This document shows, piece after piece, positions 1 through 4,881 of a stretch of DNA of 7,514 bases. How positions within the stretch are numbered: the stretch's first letter is position 1; every line of letters starts with the position of its first letter. Below the pieces are notes generated by a model. That model did no database searches, had not been told where the DNA came from, and was given only the letters and a program-made list of their open reading frames with translations. The position numbers and the translations under genes are program-made. This stretch comes from Pseudomonadota bacterium (GTDB lineage: Bacteria; Pseudomonadota; Gammaproteobacteria; Arenicellales; Arenicellaceae), in contig JABJKL010000198.1 of NCBI GenBank assembly GCA_018660405.1, positions 1 to 7,514 of the forward strand, written 5' to 3'.

Positions 1-492
1 ATATTGGCACAGTGGGGTGAGAAGGGTGTAGGGTCGGGTCAGGAAACCCGTCCGGGATACTGGAACAACGTTCACGGTATTGCCGTGGATCCAACGACTC
101 GGCGAGTTTTCGTTAACGATCGTGATAACGGCCGCGTACAAGTCTTCGACGAAGATGGAGAATATCTTTACGAGTGGAGCTTCTGGAAAGGCCGACGTGG
201 TGCCCCACAGGATATTCACAGTTTCATCGTCACCAGCGACCAAAAGCTTTGGGCGGCCGATCAAGGCACCAGCAAAATTTTAGGTTACGACCTGGAAGGA
301 CACTATCTTTACTCTTGGGGCAGTTGGGGCGCGTATCCGGGTGGCATGTGGGGCGTGCACGGAATGTCAACCGACAATGAAGGTAACTTCTACACAGCTT
401 CTGTGAATAACGGAAGAATCCAGAAGTTTCGACCTCGAGAAGGGGCCAATTCTGAGTTCATGGTCGGCAAGCCATGGCCTGGGGTCTGGTAG
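1..492 (+). CDS. NHL-repeat six-bladed beta-propeller protein, C-terminal part (5' end outside the window)
   Basis: The frame is open from the first base and ends at TAG (490-492). No convincing start or ribosome binding site is visible, so I read this as the last 163 codons of a longer gene. The fragment shows three consecutive NHL-type blades. The first (about residues 20-60) has HGIAVDP, then VNDRDNGRVQVFDEDGEYL. The second (about 72-108) has LWAADQGTSKILGYDLEGHYL. The third (about 116-146) has GVHGMSTDNEGNFYTASVNNGRIQKF. Each blade follows the pattern of a hydrophobic strand, then D-x-G/N-N-x-R/K-I/V-x-x-F/Y. Blades like these form propellers used for ligand or protein binding. The spacing and the HG(I/M) motifs recall the family annotated as peptidyl-alpha-hydroxyglycine alpha-amidating-lyase-like proteins, but the catalytic and metal residues cannot be judged from this end alone. 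The protein ends GKPWPGVW. Substrate and cellular location are unknown. Confidence 0.85.
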   Translation: MLAQWGEKGVGSGQETRPGYWNNVHGIAVDPTTRRVFVNDRDNGRVQVFDEDGEYLYEWSFWKGRRGAPQDIHSFIVTSDQKLWAADQGTSKILGYDLEGHYLYSWGSWGAYPGGMWGVHGMSTDNEGNFYTASVNNGRIQKFRPREGANSEFMVGKPWPGVW

Positions 493-510
493 GCGGTAGA
501 TAAATTAAAG

Positions 511-535
511 GGTGCGGCCTTTACACAGCCGCACT
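511..535 (+). terminator. GC-rich hairpin after the NHL gene, probable terminator without a clean T-run
   Basis: GTGCGGC (512-518) pairs perfectly with GCCGCAC (528-534) across a 9-nt loop (519-527), and G511-T535 could add a wobble pair. It starts 19 bases after the NHL stop codon. The following bases (TAGTGCTCTTTC) are only partly T-rich, so intrinsic termination would be inefficient. The right arm overlaps by two bases the start of the 18-bp repeat at 533. It could instead be a stabilising 3' end structure. Confidence 0.5.
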
Positions 536-550
536 AGTGCTCTTTCAATA
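533..550 (+). repeat. Left copy of an 18-bp dispersed inverted repeat
   Basis: ACTAGTGCTCTTTCAATA occurs here. Its reverse complement with one change (TATTGAAGGAGCACTAGT) occurs at 3832-3849. The match is 17 of 18 bases. The first bases also lie in a perfect 10-bp palindrome, GCACTAGTGC (531-540). The three bases after this copy (TAG, 551-553) match the TAG that follows the left arm of the palindrome at 3813-3831, so this copy resembles half of that palindrome. It lies between the NHL and DUF4389 genes and contains no gene. Confidence 0.7.
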
Positions 551-597
551 TAGATTTGCGCTACTTTAAAATCATAAATCAGCCCCAATCTGATAAC

Positions 598-621
598 GAT
601 AGATACTGTGATAGATACTAT
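598..621 (+). repeat. Two tandem 12-bp units before the DUF4389 gene
   Basis: GATAGATACTGT (598-609) is followed directly by GATAGATACTAT (610-621), 11 of 12 bases identical. The pair ends directly before the GGAG ribosome binding site (622-625), so it lies in the leader or core promoter of the DUF4389 gene. Possible roles are a direct-repeat regulator site or a replication-slippage duplication. Nothing else in the sequence decides between them. Confidence 0.55.
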
Positions 622-632
622 GGAGTTGTGAA

Positions 633-914
633 ATGATTTATGAACATGATGAAAAAGAATCGAACTGGATGCGTGTACTCTTTGTGCTGCTGTTTTGGGT
701 GATTTTTTACCTGACTCAAATGGTGTTGGTAGCAGTCGCGGTAGGTCAATGTGCCTTCTTGCTAATAACCGGAAATGCAAACAACTACCTTATGCAGGCA
801 GGAGATAGCCTCGGCAAGTACGTATCGGAATTGCTGCGTTATGTGACTTTTAACTCTAATCAACGACCCTTCCCGTTTACGGGTTTTCCTAAATCCGACC
901 TGGTCGAAAGTTAA
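633..914 (+). CDS. DUF4389 domain small membrane protein
   Basis: This encodes 93 residues, complete. ATG 633 is preceded by GGAG (622-625) at 7-nt spacing, which supports this start. A short charged N-terminus (about 1-12, ending NWMR) leads into a long hydrophobic stretch (about 14-47, LFVLLFWVIFYLTQMVLVAV and onward) that can span the inner membrane once or twice. An amphipathic part follows, with LGKYVSELLRYVTFNS (60-75) and then the proline-rich RPFPFTGFP motif (78-86). The W-R-L-F-x-L-L-F start, the LITG turn, the YVSELLRYVTFNS helix and the RPFPF end are the layout of DUF4389 proteins of Gammaproteobacteria, which are normally about 90-110 residues. Function is unknown in the family. 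The gene converges on the DUF349 gene with 23 bases between stop codons, so the two are not one operon. No clear promoter could be assigned. Confidence 0.88.
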   Translation: MIYEHDEKESNWMRVLFVLLFWVIFYLTQMVLVAVAVGQCAFLLITGNANNYLMQAGDSLGKYVSELLRYVTFNSNQRPFPFTGFPKSDLVES

Positions 915-937
915 TTTGGGCAGGAGTAAAAAGGACT

Positions 938-3733
938 CTACGAGCGTTTCGCTACAAGCCGTGCAAAGCGCTTATCAAGTGCTTGTTGAATTTCGGGCTG
1001 TGCTCCCGGCAGGCAGAGCCAGTCCAGCTTTAATTCGTTTAGCCCATCATCTTTCTTTGCCTGGCCTCGACCAAGGCCACCCTTTTTAAGCCGCTCGAGC
1101 TGTATTTTCATGCGCAGTTCTGCATCCTCTGCCGGGCTATCCACGCCCAAAAGAATTTCCAAGTCGATACAAAGCAGCTGCCTAACCAGGCTGGCTTCTT
1201 CGCGATCTGAATCTGGGTCGAGCGCCGCTACCAGGCGTTTCTCGAATCGTTGATTTAAACTCCTGTTATCTATTTCAATAGTTGCCAGAGCATTTTGAAC
1301 CTGTTCTATTTTTTTAGCGGGTGCATCTGCTGCCAACTTTTCAAGATCTGCACAAAGTGCGGCCTTTTTAGCCAATGCATCCAGAGCTGCTGATCGACCG
1401 GCTTTCTTAATGCGATCTCGTGCTTTTCCAAAAGCGTCGCTGGCACGCTGAAAATCTGACTCGATACCTTTTATCAGCTTTTCAGGCAGACCTCTCGGCA
1501 ACTCTGGTAGTTCTTTATATTCAGCCTGCAAACGATCAAAAGTCGTGTCGGCTTCAGCCAAATCAGTCGCAATTTTTGCCAGTTCTTGAATTTGTTGGCT
1601 AATTTGTCGATAACCTTGCAGCTGTGCGTCCTCATCTGCTCGTTTGGCTTTGCGTATGCCTTGTATTTTCTCAAAAAAGTTATCGGTAGCTGACTTAAAA
1701 CGCTTCCATGCCACTTGATCTTCCTTGCGCCGGGTTATGCCAACTTGCTTCCATCGACTCTGTAATAACTTCAACTTATCAAATGAGTCCTCTTTTACAT
1801 CGGTCTCAAACAAAGCCTGTGCCTGTTCTATTAGCAGGTTTTTGGCCTCGATATTGCGGTCGTAAACAACATCCAGCTTTTCATAAATTGCAGTTCTTAT
1901 TTTGGACAACTTATTCCATTGTTTTTGACCAACGCCCTGCTCTACGTCCTTAATTTTTTGCCAATCACTGCTTATTCGACGAAGCTCCGCTTCAACTTCT
2001 TTGTAATCTGGTGATGCGTCCCAATCGGTGTTTTCCAATAGTTCGCGCGTTTGCTGAAGGTACGGCTCGCGTTTTTTCAGATTTTCACGCCGTGCGGCAT
2101 GGCGCTGCTTAAAGAAAACGGCACAAGGTTCGTAAGCTTTGTCGCCTGCAACTTTAAAACGAACCCAGTGCTGATCAGCACTATCGGAATGGCCGAGCGC
2201 CTTCCAGCGCTTTTGTAATTTATTGATCTCGACAGATAGTTTATCTGCATGAGCCTTTGATATCGTCAGCACTTCCATGGCTTCGCAAAGTTCAAGATAC
2301 TTCGGCTCGGTAGCAAAATCCTTCCAATCACCCATTTTATTAACGGCGTCGGCTGCTTTTTCCAGTCGCTCATCCAGTGCTTTTCTTTCCTTTCCCTTAT
2401 AGCGGCTGGCAGCTTTAGTGGCTGCGGCCAACTCTCGCTTCGCTCTGCTCAGCTCACCACGATTCGTGCTGCCCAGCAGCCTGTTAATTCGTTTATGTAA
2501 TTTATCGAGCTTAACTTTCTCTGCTGACTGCGTTTTTATTGTTTGAGCTTTAAGCTCACCGAGCTGAGCGATAGCCTCCGCTTTGGCCACCATAGCTGGG
2601 TATTGTTTCGGCCAGTGTAAACCAGCAATCGAGTTTTTCAAGACCGTTATAGCAGACTTGATTTCAACTGTATCAGCGACATCTTTACCTTTACCAGGCT
2701 TGGCAATAGCCGTGCAAAATGTGACAACAGACGCTAGCGTCTTTTGCGCGAGCAAAAATTGGCGCAGGTTTGTTCGGTCGGGCGCAGCCACTTCAGAGTG
2801 ACTCGCCCACTGGCTGAGGCCAGCATCGAGCTTTTTGGCAAACGATGGCTTCTCTTCGACTAACTGCTGTAACGACAACTTTGCTAGTGCATTGCAATCA
2901 ATTTCAAGTTGCTGCGCAAGTTGTTGCTGCGCCCGATACGTCGCCTCTATTTTGTCTTGCAACTCCATTTCACCACGAACTTTGGCGTCTGCTTTCTGAT
3001 AACGCTGCCGCACATCTTTATCAGGTACGAAACTCAGCGAACCCCATTGCTGGCTAGCCGCCATATAGCGGCTTTTGAATTCAGCCCGCCACTCCTTGGT
3101 ATGGCTGGCCAGATACTCCACACATTCGCATAGACGTTCGGCCGCCTCTATATTCTCTTGTTTTTGACGTTGATCTGCGTGTAAAACATCCAGTTTGGAT
3201 TTAATAATTTTTTCGGCGTTCTTGTCTTTACCCTTTAATAATTTACGGGCTATTTCGAGCTGCTCCGCACTTGTCAGTTGTTGCGCTATAAGTGTGCGCG
3301 TTTCGCTGTACTCTACATCGGCTATCAGGGCTGCCTTTTCGGGTTCAGATCGTGTCTGTATAAGCTCAGCCCGCAAATCGGCGTGAGGACAAAACTGGAT
3401 GATGGAAGAAGTCATTTTTGGATGCGTGGCAACCAGTGCCCGAAAGCCTGTCTCCGATAACCCACTTTTCGCACCAATTAGCTCAGAAAGAACTGTATCG
3501 GCGTGATTACGAGTTGCGACATCAGAATGTGCCTGACTAATTTTAAATACGGGACCCGGTTGCGTTAACTTGGTTAACGCGGCTTTTCGCACACTGGCTT
3601 TCGAATCATCGTTTGCCAACGATTCAAATATAGACTGGTTCGCCTCATCAAGCGTATCCAATTTGTCGATAGCCTGCAGTCGCTTTTCTACCGACTGGCT
3701 TTGCCATCCAGGCTTAAGTAAATCACTTAACAT
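938..3733 (-). CDS. DUF349 domain-containing coiled-coil protein
   Basis: This encodes 931 residues. The start codon is ATG (complement of 3731-3733), with an AAAGG ribosome binding site on the minus strand 9 nt upstream (complement of about 3743-3747). The stop is TAG at 938-940. The N-terminus MLSDLLKPGWQSQSVEKRLQAI is the usual opening of proteobacterial DUF349 proteins. Residues about 10-180 look like short helical HEAT-like repeats, and about 185-460 are charged helix and coiled coil. DUF349-type units follow at about 489-550 (RWKALG ... HWVRFKVAGDKAYEPCAVFF), 579-635 (DWQKIKD ... QWNKL), 645-700 (RWKQVG ... AWKRFKSATDNFFEKI) and a diverged one at 730-780. The end (about 856-925, LEILLGVDSPAEDAELRMKIQLERL) is the conserved C-terminal block of the family. 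There is no signal peptide or membrane segment, so it is probably cytosolic. Biochemical function is unknown. It is transcribed alone, divergent from the lectin-like gene. Confidence 0.9.
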   Translation of the reverse strand: MLSDLLKPGWQSQSVEKRLQAIDKLDTLDEANQSIFESLANDDSKASVRKAALTKLTQPGPVFKISQAHSDVATRNHADTVLSELIGAKSGLSETGFRALVATHPKMTSSIIQFCPHADLRAELIQTRSEPEKAALIADVEYSETRTLIAQQLTSAEQLEIARKLLKGKDKNAEKIIKSKLDVLHADQRQKQENIEAAERLCECVEYLASHTKEWRAEFKSRYMAASQQWGSLSFVPDKDVRQRYQKADAKVRGEMELQDKIEATYRAQQQLAQQLEIDCNALAKLSLQQLVEEKPSFAKKLDAGLSQWASHSEVAAPDRTNLRQFLLAQKTLASVVTFCTAIAKPGKGKDVADTVEIKSAITVLKNSIAGLHWPKQYPAMVAKAEAIAQLGELKAQTIKTQSAEKVKLDKLHKRINRLLGSTNRGELSRAKRELAAATKAASRYKGKERKALDERLEKAADAVNKMGDWKDFATEPKYLELCEAMEVLTISKAHADKLSVEINKLQKRWKALGHSDSADQHWVRFKVAGDKAYEPCAVFFKQRHAARRENLKKREPYLQQTRELLENTDWDASPDYKEVEAELRRISSDWQKIKDVEQGVGQKQWNKLSKIRTAIYEKLDVVYDRNIEAKNLLIEQAQALFETDVKEDSFDKLKLLQSRWKQVGITRRKEDQVAWKRFKSATDNFFEKIQGIRKAKRADEDAQLQGYRQISQQIQELAKIATDLAEADTTFDRLQAEYKELPELPRGLPEKLIKGIESDFQRASDAFGKARDRIKKAGRSAALDALAKKAALCADLEKLAADAPAKKIEQVQNALATIEIDNRSLNQRFEKRLVAALDPDSDREEASLVRQLLCIDLEILLGVDSPAEDAELRMKIQLERLKKGGLGRGQAKKDDGLNELKLDWLCLPGAQPEIQQALDKRFARLVAKRS

Positions 3734-3812
3734 TAATGCGAACCTTTATGTGTAATGTTTCTAAAACGACCAGCAGCACGCCACTATGCCGTTATTCTAA
3801 AGCAAATTTATG

Positions 3813-3847
3813 TAGTGCTTCTCCAATATAGTATTGAAGGAGCACTA
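3813..3847. repeat. 35-bp near-perfect palindrome (REP/MITE-like) between divergent genes
   Basis: TAGTGCTTCTCCAATA (3813-3828) and TATTGAAGGAGCACTA (3832-3847) are inverted repeats matching at 14 of 16 positions around a 3-base centre, TAG (3829-3831). The right arm, extended to 3849, is the inverted partner of the 18-bp repeat at 533-550. The element lies in the 222-bp gap between the starts of the DUF349 gene (-) and the lectin-like gene (+), about 80 bases from the first and 108 from the second. A transcript through it would fold into a hairpin. There is no T-run on either side, so it is not a classical terminator. Confidence 0.7.
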
Positions 3848-3955
3848 GTCAAAGCAATATATTTCACTTTGTATCTGCCAATTGTATGCCCCCGACTTGC
3901 GACGTAGAATGTTTGCCCACATCTCAATATATAGACACCTAAAAAGGTAGCAACC

Positions 3956-4648
3956 ATGCAAAATAAACTTGGTAAATTATTTTATACATTTTCTGTATTA
4001 TCTGTTTTTTCGATTATGTTAACTCAAAATGTTGGTGCGCAGGCGCCGACAGCACCCGATCCGCTGCCTTTGGGCTTCTTCGTAACCAGCGTAGGACTTG
4101 GCGATGGCGCAAACTTAGGCGGCCTGGAAGGAGCTGATGCACACTGTCAGGCGCTAGCCGAATCGGTTGATGCTGGCGATCGTGATTGGCGTGCTTACTT
4201 GAGCACTCAAGCCACCGATGGTGCCGTAGCCATTAATGCCATTGATCGAATTGGTCAGGGACCATGGGGAAATGCCAAGGGAGTTGCCATAGCCGCCAAT
4301 ATAGAAGCGTTGTTGTATGACAATTCCAATCTTCGCCGTGAACATTCGCTGACGGAAAATGGTGACCTGGTAAATTCACGTGCGGCGGGCGATGCTCCTA
4401 ACAAACATGATGCACTCACTGGCTCGCAAATAGTTGGTACCGCATACGGGGCCGAGGAAGATATGACTTGCAGTAACTGGACCAGCAATAGCGAAGACGG
4501 CAAAGCTCGGGTTGGACATATCGACCGGCACCGTGGCGCCATTCCTGGCAGCCCGTGGAATTCTGCACACCCGTCGCGTGGTTGCAGTCAGGAAAACCTT
4601 CAATCATCTGGCGGTGATGGCCTGTTTTACTGCTTTGCCGCAGATTAA
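3956..4648 (+). CDS. Secreted lectin-like protein (DUF1554 / C-type-lectin-like or endostatin-like fold)
   Basis: This encodes 230 residues. ATG 3956 has AAAGGT (3943-3948) upstream at 7-nt spacing. Residues 1-30 form a Sec signal peptide: KLGK, a hydrophobic core of about FYTFSVLSVFSIML, then VGAQA, with likely cleavage after residue 28 or 30. The mature domain starts with GFFVTSVGLGDGANLGGLEGADAHCQ (40-65), the hallmark of this family: F-V-T-S, then N-L-G-G-L-x-G-A-D-x-x-C. It continues with WRAYLST (78-84), ARVGHIDRH (184-192), PWNSAHPSRGCSQ (200-212) and LFYCFAAD (223-230). Four cysteines (64, 172, 210, 226) are all in the mature part and could form two disulfides, fitting export to the periplasm or outside. 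Homologues in Proteobacteria are usually annotated as lectin, from fold similarity. Sugar binding has not been shown by anything here. It appears monocistronic. The ligand is unknown. Confidence 0.8.
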   Translation: MQNKLGKLFYTFSVLSVFSIMLTQNVGAQAPTAPDPLPLGFFVTSVGLGDGANLGGLEGADAHCQALAESVDAGDRDWRAYLSTQATDGAVAINAIDRIGQGPWGNAKGVAIAANIEALLYDNSNLRREHSLTENGDLVNSRAAGDAPNKHDALTGSQIVGTAYGAEEDMTCSNWTSNSEDGKARVGHIDRHRGAIPGSPWNSAHPSRGCSQENLQSSGGDGLFYCFAAD

Positions 4649-4663
4649 TGATCAGTTTGAGGC

Positions 4664-4686
4664 CTAAAACCGGCATTTAGTTTTTT
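4664..4686 (+). terminator. Possible weak intrinsic terminator after the lectin-like gene
   Basis: CTAAA (4664-4668) and TTTAG (4676-4680) can pair around a 7-nt loop, directly followed by six T (4681-4686), 15 bases after the stop codon. Position and T-run fit a Rho-independent terminator, but the stem is only five AT-rich pairs, so strength is doubtful. Confidence 0.35.
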
Positions 4687-4772
4687 ACCGTCAGTAAATG
4701 GGGATATATCGCGGTCGATTATCAGATCATCGTTCTTCAACTGCACAACACTAAAAGCCAAACATTTCCGTA

Positions 4773-4798
4773 ACAAGAATGCTTTCAGGCATGCTTGT
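4773..4798. promoter_or_regulatory. Inverted repeat upstream of fadE, candidate operator
   Basis: ACAAGAATGC (4773-4782) and GCATGCTTGT (4789-4798) are inverted repeats matching at 9 of 10 positions with a 6-base centre (TTTCAG). The site ends 83 bases before the fadE ATG, inside its presumed promoter region. A further CTTGT half-site occurs at 4828-4832. Arm length and spacing suit a dimeric repressor, and fadE genes in Gammaproteobacteria are commonly controlled by fatty-acid-responsive repressors such as FadR or PsrA. The sequence does not match the FadR or PsrA consensus as I know them, so the regulator is left unnamed. Confidence 0.4.
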
Positions 4799-4811
4799 AC
4801 GATACTATATC

Positions 4812-4827
4812 AACGATTCTGATCGTT
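4812..4827. promoter_or_regulatory. Second inverted repeat upstream of fadE
   Basis: AACGAT (4812-4817) and ATCGTT (4822-4827) are perfect 6-bp arms around TCTG. The site lies 54 bases before the fadE ATG, close to where a promoter or leader would be. The 9-mer ATCGTTCTT (4822-4830) that overlaps the right arm also occurs at 4729-4737. It may be an operator or a small leader hairpin. Short palindromes arise by chance, so this is weaker than the one at 4773-4798. Confidence 0.3.
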
Positions 4828-4869
4828 CTTGTTTAGAGTGGTTTGAAACGAATTTTTGTATTGGCCTTT

Positions 4870-4874
4870 GGAGG
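4870..4874 (+). promoter_or_regulatory. Ribosome binding site that fixes the fadE start
   Basis: GGAGG lies 7 nt before ATG 4882 and is a strong Shine-Dalgarno match at ideal spacing. The in-frame TTG at 4843 has only GAGTG (4836-4840) two bases upstream, too close to serve. This is the main reason for choosing 4882 as the start. Confidence 0.8.
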
Positions 4875-4881
4875 GCACGGT

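Noticed and set aside
505..780. A 91-codon minus-strand frame opposite the DUF4389 gene and its leader.
   Set aside because: It overlaps the well-supported DUF4389 gene, includes the hairpin and repeat region, and its protein resembles no family I recognise.
915..937. A shared terminator in the 23-bp gap between the DUF4389 and DUF349 stop codons.
   Set aside because: The gap has a short A-run but no inverted repeat able to form a stem. No terminator could be supported.
2583..3386. Several plus-strand frames of 60-75 codons opposite the DUF349 gene.
   Set aside because: They overlap one another and the DUF349 coding sequence, which has a family-typical start, repeats and C-terminus. They are antisense shadows.
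533..3849. Calling the whole repeat-bounded segment an insertion sequence or composite transposon.
   Set aside because: There is no transposase or recombinase between the repeats and no visible target-site duplication outside them (GCC before 531 against CAAAG after 3849). Both enclosed genes are ordinary chromosomal families. It is kept only as a finding to test.
3850..3955. Sigma70 promoter for the lectin-like gene, for example TTGCGA at 3897 with AT-rich bases near 3925-3933.
   Set aside because: Spacing is about 22 bases, outside the usual 16-18, and other pairs match the consensus poorly. I could not choose a promoter.
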